NCBI GenBank assembly: GCA_039027715.1
Contig: JBCCJU010000004.1
Span: 1-64,000, forward strand
Reading direction: 5' to 3'
Source: Halomicronema sp039027715
GTDB lineage: Bacteria > Cyanobacteriota > Cyanobacteriia > Phormidesmidales > Phormidesmidaceae
Length of the DNA: 64,000 bases
In this document: in pieces, positions 18,512-28,020 of the stretch
How the letters are laid out: every line of letters begins with the position of its first letter
How positions within the stretch are numbered: position 1 is the first letter of the stretch
Made by a program: the position numbers and the translations under genes
The notes under the pieces: model-generated
What the model was told of the DNA's origin: nothing
The model's database searches: none
Seen by the model: the letters and a program-made list of their open reading frames with translations, nothing else

Positions 18512-19819
18512 TCACGGCTTGCTGTTATCGTCGATCGCTTCAGCATCAGCTAGGCCCGCGTAGGTATAGCCAAGCTGACGAAAATCTAAGACGTCTTGCG
18601 CGCGGACAATCTTGCTAGGGGCCGGGGCAATAAACAGGGCCGTCAGATTCGCGTCTTCAGGGCCGTAGCTGCCGGGCGAAGATAGCCCGCCATCCCAGGG
18701 CCACATTGGGTCCGATAAATTATGGCCAAAGGGCCGATCGCTGGCAGGATAAAAGCGATCACTGCTGTGCCCTTCGTCTTGCCACTGCGCCCAGAGCCGG
18801 TCCACATTGGCATGGTGGAGCCAGAAAATCGGATCGTAAGGCGAGCAGGGAATGCTATCCATCGTGCCTAAAATGTCGGTTTGGTGGGCAATGCCTTGAG
18901 TCCAATCCGTCCAGTCAACCTGACTGCCGCCGATAATCGAGTGGGCAAAGGCATGGAGTGCCCAGCCGGGAACATAGTCGGCGCGATCGCTGGTTTTATC
19001 CGGCACCAGCGCCCCTTCAAGCAGCGCATTGAATACCTCGTAGTTGTCAGTCTCAAAGAGGCTGGCGATTGCGCTTTGAGGTAAGGGATAGCGATCGAAC
19101 GGTGGCAGCGTCGAAAATCTCAGCAGGTGAGGGCCGAGCGATTCTAGAGTCATTGCATCAAAGTGGAGCGTTTCGTTGAGCTGCCACGCGGCAAAGAGGC
19201 CCGTTTTCACCTCGCCGCCTTCAAAGCGACCGTGCTCAGGAACGTTCACAAAGGTGCCTTGCCCGGATGTGCCCAGGAAATCTGCTTGCAGCATCACGTT
19301 CAGCGCCTCTGGATCGGTCCAGTCCCAGTAAGGCACGGTGACGCTTGCATCAACGGTCTGCAGCGCCTGCTCAAAATCGAGCAGAAACTGCCGATGCCAG
19401 GGTAAAAATGCCGGATAGCTGTGGGCCGGGTTGCCGCGAGCGGGCCCGGTAGCTCCCAGACGCTGTCGAAACCCCATGGTCAAAATGTGCTGCACCACAA
19501 ACTGTTCATAGAGGCTGAGCTGCGAGCCTTCAGGGTAGGTTGATTGCAGAGCGTTGACGGCATTGACAAAAGCGGACTTCTCCGCTGGGGTAAGTGTGGT
19601 TACACTTTTGCGGATTTGGCGAGCCTGGGTCGGTGAAAGATTGGGAAAAACCAGCTCTGGCCCTGGAGCATCCGGTGGCGGCGGATAGTAAACGCTGGAG
19701 TTATCGCGCAGTTGAGAAAGGGCAATGATAGCGATCGCCACCAGCAAAATTACGCCGGCAAAAACCCGCAGTGTCAGCCTCTTGGAAAATGGAAATGTAG
19801 AACTCAGTTTTTGGAGCAC
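18512..19819 (-). CDS. Tyrosinase family copper oxidase, membrane anchored
   Basis: A hydrophobic segment near the N-terminus (RVFAGVILLVAIAIIAL) points to export or anchoring. The type 3 copper domain is clear: CuA region with HSYPAFLPWHRQFLLDFE and VPYWDWT, and CuB region with HAFAHSIIGG and the hallmark DPIFWLHHANVDRLWAQWQ. Such enzymes oxidise phenols to quinones; the substrate here is unknown. The frame is open to a TTG at 19873 without a ribosome site; GTG at 19819 (MLQKLSSTF) gives a more usual signal-anchor length and is preferred with modest certainty. Tyrosinases are sporadic in cyanobacteria. Confidence 0.88.
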   Translation of the reverse strand: MLQKLSSTFPFSKRLTLRVFAGVILLVAIAIIALSQLRDNSSVYYPPPPDAPGPELVFPNLSPTQARQIRKSVTTLTPAEKSAFVNAVNALQSTYPEGSQLSLYEQFVVQHILTMGFRQRLGATGPARGNPAHSYPAFLPWHRQFLLDFEQALQTVDASVTVPYWDWTDPEALNVMLQADFLGTSGQGTFVNVPEHGRFEGGEVKTGLFAAWQLNETLHFDAMTLESLGPHLLRFSTLPPFDRYPLPQSAIASLFETDNYEVFNALLEGALVPDKTSDRADYVPGWALHAFAHSIIGGSQVDWTDWTQGIAHQTDILGTMDSIPCSPYDPIFWLHHANVDRLWAQWQDEGHSSDRFYPASDRPFGHNLSDPMWPWDGGLSSPGSYGPEDANLTALFIAPAPSKIVRAQDVLDFRQLGYTYAGLADAEAIDDNSKP

Positions 19820-19919
19820 AGTTAAAGTAGCTTCTCCACAAGACTTTTTACCGCCACTGTCTAGATGGCGCAATCGGAGGTTAGGTTTGGGAAAAACAAG
19901 GTCACTTTCGTTTCACCCG

Positions 19920-20126
19920 ATGATTTCACTGCCCAAGCAACTTCTAAGCTATCCAGAAGATTGTGATCGGAACGTCTATGAAGTCCGAGCAAGGTGCGAG
20001 CAGCGACTCTTTCCATTAGAAGTCTTGCAGAACTACTCTGCCACCATCAAGCCTAAATCAGTCTTTTTTGCGGTTGATCGAGATGCTGAAGAAAAAATCA
20101 CTGCATTCATTGAACAGGCGTTATGA
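19920..20126 (+). CDS. Small hypothetical protein
   Basis: An open frame of 68 codons from an ATG at 19920 (MISLPKQLLSYPEDCDRNVY) that reads like protein sequence but belongs to no family recognised. The frame continues upstream into the antisense of the tyrosinase gene. A further 33-codon frame at 20142-20243 (MSRNDQGLKFILLGLEDL) has a similar character. One or both could be real small genes or remnants of a longer decayed gene. No strong ribosome site. Confidence 0.35.
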   Translation: MISLPKQLLSYPEDCDRNVYEVRARCEQRLFPLEVLQNYSATIKPKSVFFAVDRDAEEKITAFIEQAL

Positions 20127-20277
20127 GAGGACTGGCTGTAGATGAGCAGGAATGACCAGGGATTAAAGTTTATTCTGCTTGGGCTTGAAGATTTACGCAA
20201 TGATCAATTCGCATTGGAATTATTGTTCATGCAAGCAGTCTAGATTTATCGGCTAGCGAGCATTTATCGACCATGAA

Positions 20278-20712
20278 TTACTCTTCAATAGGGCTGGGAG
20301 CTTCGCGCTCAGTCACTTGTCCTTGACTGATGAAGGCTCCTTCCTTAAAGAGAAAGCATGGTAGAGAGTCATCGTTTAGCAAAAACAATGTCCATGTGGC
20401 CTCTGCCTCACTAAGAATGCCATCATCGTTACCGTCTTCAGGCAAATTGCGATAAACATACCCTGCTGGAATCACCGTGCGATCGACGGGTTGATCAACG
20501 AAGACAATTGCTTTTTCTCGCCAAAAAACGCGAATTTGATAGTCAGCGGCGGTGTTTGCCAATGAATTGTCACGATAGACATTGACAGCGAATCCGGGCA
20601 ACTCACAATAAGCGATGCTTTCTTCCGCCTGGGACGCCTCGATAAGTGGCGGTGTGGCTGTCCCTAACAACAAGCATCCAGAGAGTAAAGCAATTGTATG
20701 TTGTTTGTGCAT
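20278..20712 (-). CDS. Hypothetical secreted protein
   Basis: 144 residues starting with a signal peptide (ALLSGCLLLGTATPP; the Cys in LLSGC could also serve as a lipobox). The mature part contains CELPGFAVNVYRDNS and a Cys near the C-terminus (LPCFLFKEGAF), so a disulphide is possible in the periplasm. A DGNDDGILSEAEA segment resembles a single EF-hand-like calcium loop. No family recognised. It lies alone between the tyrosinase and GT2 genes. Confidence 0.65.
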   Translation of the reverse strand: MHKQHTIALLSGCLLLGTATPPLIEASQAEESIAYCELPGFAVNVYRDNSLANTAADYQIRVFWREKAIVFVDQPVDRTVIPAGYVYRNLPEDGNDDGILSEAEATWTLFLLNDDSLPCFLFKEGAFISQGQVTEREAPSPIEE

Positions 20713-21045
20713 GACAGGTCTCCATCAAATAGTGAAATAGTCCAAATCAAGCTCATTACGTAGCCCATACCCATTGCCGTCTGCCAATAACATTTGCACC
20801 GTCAAACCAACCGGACGATTAAGGTGCTTCCAACCGATAATGACTTATGGCTCCGAGTGGGACTAAAGTTCGCCAGTCAAGACGATTGAGAATGAAGCTA
20901 TCTATCGGAAACTCAACACATTGACAGAAAAGCTTTTGACGGCCATGAACATATCGTCATGGGAGGCCGGATAGAGCTTGCTGGGCGGATCGCTGCTCTT
21001 GATTGCGTATTGCTGACTGCAACTTTCTAAAAAGAGAGAGCGCCA
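20713..21045. other. Intergenic region
   Basis: About 330 bases between two minus-strand genes. It holds the upstream region of the secreted-protein gene and the 3' flank of the GT2 gene. No gene, clear terminator or repeat was recognised. Confidence 0.4.
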
Positions 21046-21972
21046 TTAGCGATCGGCGCCGCCCCAAGCCCCTTGCACGTTGATGAGCCCCGCCAGGCTG
21101 CCCAATCCCCGGTAAATATAAATAATTGATTTTGCTCGCCGATGCTGCCCCAAAAATAAGTTGGGTAATAGTGAAAGCACTCCCATTAGAACCAATAGAC
21201 AACCTTTAATGAATCTTTGACTCTGCACAAATAAGGAAGGGAAATGCTGCTTCTCTAGCAGACTGTGGGAACTCCAGCCATAATAATTGCGATCGAGCAG
21301 CCATTTCAGACGAGTTCGAGACTCAGGAATAAACTCATATACTATCGCTTCGCTACACCAAATAATCTTGGCGCCTTGCTTAAATAAATTCATAAAGAGA
21401 TGGGCGTCTTCGGAACCGCGGAACGCAAATCTATCATCGAAAGGCTTGTCGATTTTACGAATTTCTTTACTGCTGACTAACGTATTATTGGTAAAAGCAA
21501 CTTCCATTACTTTGCCAGTTTCATGTTCCCTAGGAGAAAAGAAGCCACCCTGAATAATCCAATCAGGAGCTGCTTGCTCAAACTTGGGAAATACTGGTCC
21601 CGTTACCACATCAGCTTGATAATTTATCTGGCACTCTAACAGCGCTTCCAACCATTGCGGAGACGGGACTTCATCGTCATCAATAAAGACCAGGAATTCT
21701 GATTCCTTAGCCGCTAAACTGAGTGAGCAGTTGCGGGCAAAAGTGACGCCCTGCTGCGCTTCTATACCGTACACCAAAGACCATTTAAAGCTAGGCTTAA
21801 CGCTTTCATAAATTGCTTTTGCTGAACCTTCTTGATCATTATCGGCAATGACAACTTCAATTTTTGGTGGCTCCATGACGCTAAAGCGCTGTTCGTTGAG
21901 CCCTTCTAGCAGTCGCAATAGTCCAGTTGGTCTTTTATAAGTGGCGATGCAGATAGAAATAGAAGTCGTCAT
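21046..21972 (-). CDS. Glycosyltransferase family 2 protein
   Basis: 308 residues. The GT-A fold opening ISICIATYKRPTGLLRLLEGL, the nucleotide-sugar DND segment (VVIADNDQEG) and a metal-binding DDD (FIDDDEVPSPQWLEA) are clear. Near the C-terminus a hydrophobic segment (GCLLVLMGVLSLLPNLFLG) suggests membrane association. Likely transfers a sugar to an exopolysaccharide or lipid-linked glycan; donor and acceptor cannot be read from the sequence. Base composition is more AT-rich than surrounding housekeeping genes. The ATG at 21972 gives the normal N-terminus. Confidence 0.88.
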   Translation of the reverse strand: MTTSISICIATYKRPTGLLRLLEGLNEQRFSVMEPPKIEVVIADNDQEGSAKAIYESVKPSFKWSLVYGIEAQQGVTFARNCSLSLAAKESEFLVFIDDDEVPSPQWLEALLECQINYQADVVTGPVFPKFEQAAPDWIIQGGFFSPREHETGKVMEVAFTNNTLVSSKEIRKIDKPFDDRFAFRGSEDAHLFMNLFKQGAKIIWCSEAIVYEFIPESRTRLKWLLDRNYYGWSSHSLLEKQHFPSLFVQSQRFIKGCLLVLMGVLSLLPNLFLGQHRRAKSIIYIYRGLGSLAGLINVQGAWGGADR

Positions 21973-22107
21973 TGGTTAAACATATGTGGTTGTCGATAGA
22001 GATAAAACGAGCTAAAAGCTGGGTATTTATGTTTTAGAAAGTGTTAGCTGAAGATTGGCAAAACTCTGGGGAGTAAACCGCGGATTGACTATACTCGGGT
22101 TTTTAAT

Positions 22108-23994
22108 TTAGCTCGAACTTTCTTGAAAGTTTGATAATAGTTGAAGATAGGGCGCTTGATAGGTAATTGAAGGTTCTGAAAGTTCCCAGGTAAAAAGGTC
22201 GGAATCATTTTTGTCTAAGTATGCCCGCATAGGTGGCAAGTCTGCCAATTCTTCCGCCGGGCCGGTGTAGTTGCCATTAGGACCGCCCGTTAAATATCCC
22301 GGTGCAGGACCACTGGGCGAAGTTTTGGCATTATCATAAATGCCGCCGCCAAACCACTCGTGAAACATTTCATTGGCCGAAAATTCTGCTTCATAGTCAT
22401 ACATATTAGTCAGGTAGACAATGCCCAAAGGATTGACGCCGTGCAAGTAATGAAGATATCCGAGGGCCTGGTCGAGATACATCTGGGCAATCTGCTCGCC
22501 ATTAGCAAAGGAGTGAAGCGCGTAGTTGATATTGCCAAAATTACTTTTCACCGCATTGCTGCCCCAGTGATACTGGTTCTCTGGCATAAATGCTCGATAG
22601 GGAGCGCGCGATAGAGTGTCATTGAAAAGTGGCGGTAACTGATCGAAAAAGAGCTGCGAAAGGGCTGCGGTGATTTCTTGCTTGAGGTCGGGAAGCGCCA
22701 TTTCTGACTCGCTGTAGAACAGCAGCGCGTCTACGATCGCCGATCCATAGAGCACTCCAACGGAGTCGGAAAATGGCCGCGTTTCTCGAAAATGCTCGCG
22801 AATGTAGTCAGAAAACTGTGAATCAGAGGTCAATTCAGATAAGTAAATAGCCGCTAATACGGCCAGTTCAGTTTGCTCAGTCGGCGTGCGATCGGCATCC
22901 CCCGCCTTAATTTCTTGGCTATCGCACTCGGTTTGAATCGGGTTGTTGCGAAACCATTCCCAAGCCTGCAGTGATTCGCCTTTCAAGGTGTCAGCGAGCG
23001 ATTGCAGCTGTGGAATATCGGCAAAAACCAGTGACGCATGGGCAAAGGTGCTAGCCACCGAAACCGTTGAGGAAGAGCATTTTGGCGCATAAAATCGAGG
23101 CCGCTGATCGCGGCTGGGCTTGCTGGCCGCATTGTGATCTAAGGTGCCAACTTTGATAAAAACTCCACCGTCATCATCCTGCATGCGCTGAAACCATTCG
23201 AGCTCATAGCGAATCTCGTCAAGTAGATCCGGCACGCTATTGTCGGACTCCGGAATATTGAAATCGTCGGTCCAAACGGCAGGGTTGTGGCTGTAGGCAG
23301 TCAGTAATTGGTGAAGGGGCTGCGCCGCAAAGGTGACGTATTTGTTAGTGTCGCCCGCATCAAACCAGCCGCCGTGTAGATCCCGGGCCAAACTGGCGTT
23401 GTCTTTATCGTTCACAAAGCGCGCTTCGGTGTCTTGGTCGGCTCCCATAAAGGCTGGTTTATCAGTCCACCGGGCGTCGGCATAGGGCGGCTGTTTTTCA
23501 AAGCCACTGCGCTGGTAATAATACATGCGAGTCGCCGTCGTCAAAATATCGTGGTAGACATCTTCAGCGATCGCGAACGGAACCGACACTTCTTTGGTAC
23601 GAGCGTTACGGATAAAGTATTCGCCAGGCTCTTGCACGGCGGAAAAATCAAACCAGGCAACGCGATCGCCCGATAAATCATCAATTTCACCATTCTCCCA
23701 GGGATGAGCAGCGACTTCAAAAATGACGGCTCTCGGGTTGTCAACGCTAAGCACCTGGAAGGTGTCGCTCAAGTGACGATACCGCTCGGGCTCATCTTCC
23801 GCAGTGGCGTTGGGCTGATGAATCACGGCAACTTTGGCATCATTGGGCCGATAGCCAAACTGATCGACTAAAATCAGCGGCGGCGTATTTGATAGAGAAT
23901 ATTGATAGGCTCCACAGCCGCCAAAAACAACCACGGCGATCGCGCTGATGCTGCCCAGCAAGGCGAATATCCATCTATTTTCACGTCTTTTCAT
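22108..23994 (-). CDS. Glycoside hydrolase family 9 (endoglucanase-type), secreted
   Basis: About 628 residues. A hydrophobic N-terminal segment ending in FGGC suggests export, possibly as a lipoprotein. An Ig-like cellulase N-terminal domain (LVDQFGYRPNDAKVAVI) is followed by the GH9 (alpha/alpha)6 catalytic domain: the DAGD motif in GGWFDAGDTNKYVTF (catalytic base) and the C-terminal HGVNPLG, GGPNGNYTG and WELSEPSITYQAPY motifs including the acid Glu. Acts on beta-1,4-glucans. The frame opens at 24021, but MKRRENRW at 23994 is the more natural signal-peptide start. A role in remodelling the strain's own cellulose-like sheath is possible but inferred. Confidence 0.9.
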   Translation of the reverse strand: MKRRENRWIFALLGSISAIAVVVFGGCGAYQYSLSNTPPLILVDQFGYRPNDAKVAVIHQPNATAEDEPERYRHLSDTFQVLSVDNPRAVIFEVAAHPWENGEIDDLSGDRVAWFDFSAVQEPGEYFIRNARTKEVSVPFAIAEDVYHDILTTATRMYYYQRSGFEKQPPYADARWTDKPAFMGADQDTEARFVNDKDNASLARDLHGGWFDAGDTNKYVTFAAQPLHQLLTAYSHNPAVWTDDFNIPESDNSVPDLLDEIRYELEWFQRMQDDDGGVFIKVGTLDHNAASKPSRDQRPRFYAPKCSSSTVSVASTFAHASLVFADIPQLQSLADTLKGESLQAWEWFRNNPIQTECDSQEIKAGDADRTPTEQTELAVLAAIYLSELTSDSQFSDYIREHFRETRPFSDSVGVLYGSAIVDALLFYSESEMALPDLKQEITAALSQLFFDQLPPLFNDTLSRAPYRAFMPENQYHWGSNAVKSNFGNINYALHSFANGEQIAQMYLDQALGYLHYLHGVNPLGIVYLTNMYDYEAEFSANEMFHEWFGGGIYDNAKTSPSGPAPGYLTGGPNGNYTGPAEELADLPPMRAYLDKNDSDLFTWELSEPSITYQAPYLQLLSNFQESSS

Positions 23995-24457
23995 TGACCA
24001 GAAAATTTGCCCAAAATTCATAGTAAATAGAGCCGCATTGATTGAATTTAATTTAATAATGCAAATCTGCGATTGCCTTTAAATCACTGTTTTAGCCGAG
24101 TATTAATCGCAAATTTATCGACTCAAAAGCTCTGCCAGAGACCTGATTGCTGCCAAGTTCAACGGTAGTGTGGAAAATTTCAGGAGTTAATTTACCGCAC
24201 AGAGCTAGCAGCGTTATTTCTAATAATTACCGAAGTTATTTTGCAATATCCTAAGACTTGGACAAGCCATTTTTGCTTTACCGTCTAGAGTATACTTCAG
24301 GAATCTAAACCATTGACAGTCAGCTCTTTCGTGGTTTTCATTAAAAATACGGAGTCAAAAATAAAGCTTCAGTAAAGTTAGGCGTCATCCCTTGTCATAG
24401 GGCAACAGAACCTCCGCAATTATTTGACTCGATTCCTGTAAATGACGCGATCGCTCC
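23995..24457. other. AT-rich intergenic region
   Basis: About 460 bases between two minus-strand genes, markedly AT-rich. It must contain the promoter of the GH9 gene and the 3' flank of the ABC transporter gene. No small gene, hairpin terminator or repeat could be supported. Confidence 0.4.
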
Positions 24458-26371
24458 CTAGGTTTCCAGCATTTGCAGCTTATACAAACTGGCATAAAGG
24501 CCATCTTGGGCCAAGAGGGATTCGTGATTCCCCTGTTCGATGAGCTCACCTTGTTTTAGAACCAAAATGCGATCCACGTTGCGAATCGTTGAAAGTCGGT
24601 GGGCAATGATGATGGCCGTGCGATCTACGAGCAACTTTTCGAGGGCATCTTGAATCAGAGCTTCAGTGCCGACATCAAGATTTGCCGTAGCTTCATCCAA
24701 AATCAGAATACTGGGATTGCGAACTGCCGCCCGGGCGAAGGCCAATAGCTGCTTTTGTCCGCCGGAGAGGTTAGTCCCGCGTTCTCTCAGCCGCGTGTCA
24801 TAGCCTTGGGGCAACTGTTCAATAAACGGGGCTACGTTAGTTTTTTCGGCGGCGGCGCGAATGGTGGCGAGAGAATAGTCTTCGCCTAAAGCAATGTTGC
24901 TTTTAATATCGCCAGCAAACAAAAAGCCGTCTTGCAGGATGACGGCCATCCGTTGTCGCAGTTCAGCCTGGGGCAGGTCACGAATGTTGACGCCATCGAG
25001 CAAAATCTGTCCCTGGCTCACATCATAAAGGCGACAGAGCAGCCGAATAATCGAGCTTTTACCGGCGCCAGTGGGGCCGACCAGCGCCACTTTCTCGCCG
25101 GGGCGAACGGTGAAATCTAAATCTTTGAGTACGTATTCATCAGATTTGTAGCCGAATAACACATGTTCAAAACGAATTTCGGCGGCTGCAACGGGAGCCT
25201 GAATGCTGTCGGCGATGGCTTGAGGCGCGATCGCGGCGTGGCTGGAGCCATTAAACCGAACTGAGGAGGGGATTGAGGCCACAGCCGGTTGGGAAGCTGG
25301 CTCTAGTTCCGGATCTTTGATTTCGATGGGGACGCTGAACAGATCGGTGATCCGCTCGACGGCGGTAAACCCCGCTTGGATGGAGGTAAATTTATCGGCA
25401 AACTGCCGCAGCGGATCAAATAGTCGTTGGGCGTAAAGAATAAATGTGGTCAATACGCCGAAGGTCAGGGCGTCCTGCATGACCAAGTAGCCGCCGAGCC
25501 AGAGCACACCGGCGATCGCCACTAGGGATATCCACTCCAGCGTTGAGGACACGGCAGAATCGTGAAAAATTGTGGCGTCAACGGCCCGCACATACTGATT
25601 GTTCGTATGGCGAAACGCTTCAGCGTTGTAACGTTCACGACGAAACATCTGCACCACTTCGATGCCCATGATGTTCTCTTGCAGAGTGGCATTGAGTTCA
25701 GACAGTTTTTCCCGAGCCCGATAGTTCGCTTTGCGATATTGCTGCTGAAAATAGATAGTCAGCCAAGTGACCGGCAGCAGCAGCGCCATCAACAACAGCG
25801 CTAGCTGCCACTGCCGCCAAAACATCGCCACTGCAATGACAACGATGGAAAAGATATCGCTAAAAATGCCCACTGCCCCCGTCGAAAAGACGTCGCCCAG
25901 CGCATCGACATCGCTGGTGAGGCGCGTAATTAGTTTGCCGATGGGGGTGCGATCAAAAAAGCGTACCGCCAGTGACGTGACATGGGCAAATAGGTCATTG
26001 CGAATGTTTGCCGTGACTTGCTGTCCTACCTTTTGAACCAAAAAGCTTTGCCAACCATCCAGCGTCAAGCGCACCATCACAGTCAGCAGCAGCAGCGCCA
26101 CCAAAATATTCAGGCCCCCCTGCAGCGTTCGGTCTTCAAGGAACCAAGCCACTGGCTCTTGGCGAATCAGCGAAATCGCTTGACCGATCAGCAGCGGCTG
26201 CAGGGCATTGGCCAAAGACAGCGGTATCAGTAGTAGAAAGGGCAGCCACAAAGCCCGCCGCTGGGCGCGAATGTAGGGCCATAGACGCAAAAATAAGCGC
26301 CAGTCGTTATCCACACTCGCTGATTTCTGGCGATGGTCGGGGGGCGGAGAAGAAGTGGTCGCTACAGTCAT
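24458..26371 (-). CDS. ABC transporter, fused permease and ATPase (MsbA/LmrA-like exporter)
   Basis: 637 residues. An ABC type-1 membrane domain with six helices (about 45-345, containing RFFDRTPIGKLITRLTSDVD) is fused to an ATPase domain with Walker A GPTGAGKSS, signature LSGGQKQ, Walker B ILILDEATANLD and switch His in IIIAHRLSTI. An Ala/Pro-rich insertion separates the two domains. It should work as a homodimer or with a second half-transporter not seen here. Substrate unknown; lipids, peptides or drugs are typical. The start MTVATTSSPP at 26371 is preferred over an upstream in-frame ATG at 26422. Confidence 0.9.
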   Translation of the reverse strand: MTVATTSSPPPDHRQKSASVDNDWRLFLRLWPYIRAQRRALWLPFLLLIPLSLANALQPLLIGQAISLIRQEPVAWFLEDRTLQGGLNILVALLLLTVMVRLTLDGWQSFLVQKVGQQVTANIRNDLFAHVTSLAVRFFDRTPIGKLITRLTSDVDALGDVFSTGAVGIFSDIFSIVVIAVAMFWRQWQLALLLMALLLPVTWLTIYFQQQYRKANYRAREKLSELNATLQENIMGIEVVQMFRRERYNAEAFRHTNNQYVRAVDATIFHDSAVSSTLEWISLVAIAGVLWLGGYLVMQDALTFGVLTTFILYAQRLFDPLRQFADKFTSIQAGFTAVERITDLFSVPIEIKDPELEPASQPAVASIPSSVRFNGSSHAAIAPQAIADSIQAPVAAAEIRFEHVLFGYKSDEYVLKDLDFTVRPGEKVALVGPTGAGKSSIIRLLCRLYDVSQGQILLDGVNIRDLPQAELRQRMAVILQDGFLFAGDIKSNIALGEDYSLATIRAAAEKTNVAPFIEQLPQGYDTRLRERGTNLSGGQKQLLAFARAAVRNPSILILDEATANLDVGTEALIQDALEKLLVDRTAIIIAHRLSTIRNVDRILVLKQGELIEQGNHESLLAQDGLYASLYKLQMLET

Positions 26372-26506
26372 AAACAGAGTCGGTGCGATCGCTCGCCCGG
26401 TTGCCAATATCAAAAAAATCACATATTCCGCCTAGGCGGCACTGTGCTCTGCTCACACTGTATCGCAGGTTACTAACCGATGGCTGGCGTTGAGCGGCCA
26501 CTGGCG

Positions 26507-27151
26507 TCAGGCGGTCACCAGAGAAGGCGATCGCAGCGCTTGAATCACCTCTGCCAGCCCGTCCGGATTAACGCGATAGCTGATGGGATGGGCAATCAGG
26601 CGGGCGGTGCTTTCATACAGCACATCCAGCTCGGTCAAGTTATTCTCCTGCAGAGTGCGCCCGGTCGAGACTAAATCGACAATCGCCTCTGACATGCCCG
26701 TAATCGGCCCCAGTTCCACCGAGCCATAAAGCGGCACGATATCTACTGGCAAATCAATGCCTTGAAAAAACTCGCGGGCGCAGTTGACAAATTTTGAGGC
26801 TACGCGGCAGTGCGCCGGCAAATCAATGGCAGCGCGATAGGGACTGCTAGCTTTAACGGCAACCGACATGCGACAGTGCCCGAACGCTAAATCCGCTAGC
26901 TGGGCCACATCAGCCTGCTTTTCGCGCAAAACGTCGTAGCCTACGATGCCTAGCTGCGCTTGACCATATTCCACATAAACTGGCACATCTTGCGCCCGCA
27001 CCAGTAATCCCCGAGCCTGCCCGCCGGGTGCCGTAATTTGCAGTTGGCGATTTGATTTGTCGAGAAAGGCACTAAAGTCCAGGCCAATGGCTTGGAAGCG
27101 AGCGATGCTTTCGTTCAGGAGCGCCCCTTTGGGCAAGGCGATGGTCAGCAT
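26507..27151 (-). CDS. hisG: ATP phosphoribosyltransferase, short form
   Basis: Catalyses the first step of histidine biosynthesis, joining ATP and PRPP. At 214 residues it is the short form lacking the C-terminal regulatory domain, which works with the HisRS-like subunit HisZ; no hisZ lies in this window. Motifs seen: LTIALPKGALLNESI at the start, and the PRPP-binding EAIVDLVSTGRTLQENNL. The frame continues upstream to 27232, but MLTIALPKG at 27151 is the family start. It lies 135 bases upstream of the ABC transporter gene, in the same direction. Confidence 0.93.
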   Translation of the reverse strand: MLTIALPKGALLNESIARFQAIGLDFSAFLDKSNRQLQITAPGGQARGLLVRAQDVPVYVEYGQAQLGIVGYDVLREKQADVAQLADLAFGHCRMSVAVKASSPYRAAIDLPAHCRVASKFVNCAREFFQGIDLPVDIVPLYGSVELGPITGMSEAIVDLVSTGRTLQENNLTELDVLYESTARLIAHPISYRVNPDGLAEVIQALRSPSLVTA

Positions 27152-27342
27152 GGCAACAGGTCGATAGGCTGAAAAGATCCTATAGCAGAATGCGAAGAAT
27201 AAAGCGTGAAGAACCAGAAGCGAAAACCCCAAAATTAATAACGGCGTGCCATGATCTAATCCCGCAAAGCACGCGATTTCTCAGAAGGGAACGCAGGACT
27301 ACCGTAGGATAAAGACAGTCTTGATCCCCATTTTGATGAACA

Positions 27343-27765
27343 ATGAACCAGCAGGCCGAAAAACTAATCCGCATGGCGGAAGATGAGCTAACGCAGTACA
27401 GCACCGATGCCCGCAAAATTGAAAAGCTGCGGCGCAAATTTGGCTTTGCGGTGCCTTACAGAGAGCAAAAGGCCATTCGCGAGCAGGTGGAGGAATCAAT
27501 TCCCAGTAATTTTGTCGCCCAGCTGGTTCAACGCGATCGCCAACTGGTGGCCTTGCCGTTCTGGGGTATCGGTGGTTTGGGGCTGCTGATTGGCATTTCC
27601 TTTCGCCAACCCCTTGATATTATTGCCACCGGCATCGGCTTTTACGTAGCCTTTCAAGTGCAAAAGTGGGGCTGGGAAATGCAGGCGAAGCGCCTAGTCA
27701 TTCAGACGCTAGATGATATTGAAGCGGGAGTGCAAGCCGACCGAGCCCAGGCGGCGGACGCTTGA
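27343..27765 (+). CDS. Conserved hypothetical membrane protein
   Basis: 140 residues with a charged N-terminal helical region (about 1-70, ending in VAQLVQRDRQ) and two hydrophobic segments (PFWGIGGLGLLIGISF and LDIIATGIGFYVAF), so probably a hairpin membrane protein with a cytoplasmic N-terminus. No family recognised with confidence. It is divergent from hisG, whose start is 190 bases away. Confidence 0.6.
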   Translation: MNQQAEKLIRMAEDELTQYSTDARKIEKLRRKFGFAVPYREQKAIREQVEESIPSNFVAQLVQRDRQLVALPFWGIGGLGLLIGISFRQPLDIIATGIGFYVAFQVQKWGWEMQAKRLVIQTLDDIEAGVQADRAQAADA

Positions 27766-28020
27766 GAATTGGCCAACGTACAGGTTATTCCGGACGCTGG
27801 AACCGAAGAACAGACTTGCGCTGAACGAAACAGTTAGCCCAAAGTTAGAAGCGGAATTTAGGGTTATCTGGGAAAATCGAAGAATGATGTAAATATTTAG
27901 TCATCTAGGCCAATCCCCTTAGCCCTCTTCGGAGGCTTAACTGTTTGCCAGATGGCTTGCCGGCTTAGCCTAACGGGCCTAGCGACGGCTTGGATTTTCA
28001 GCGACCAGTGTCATCAATTT

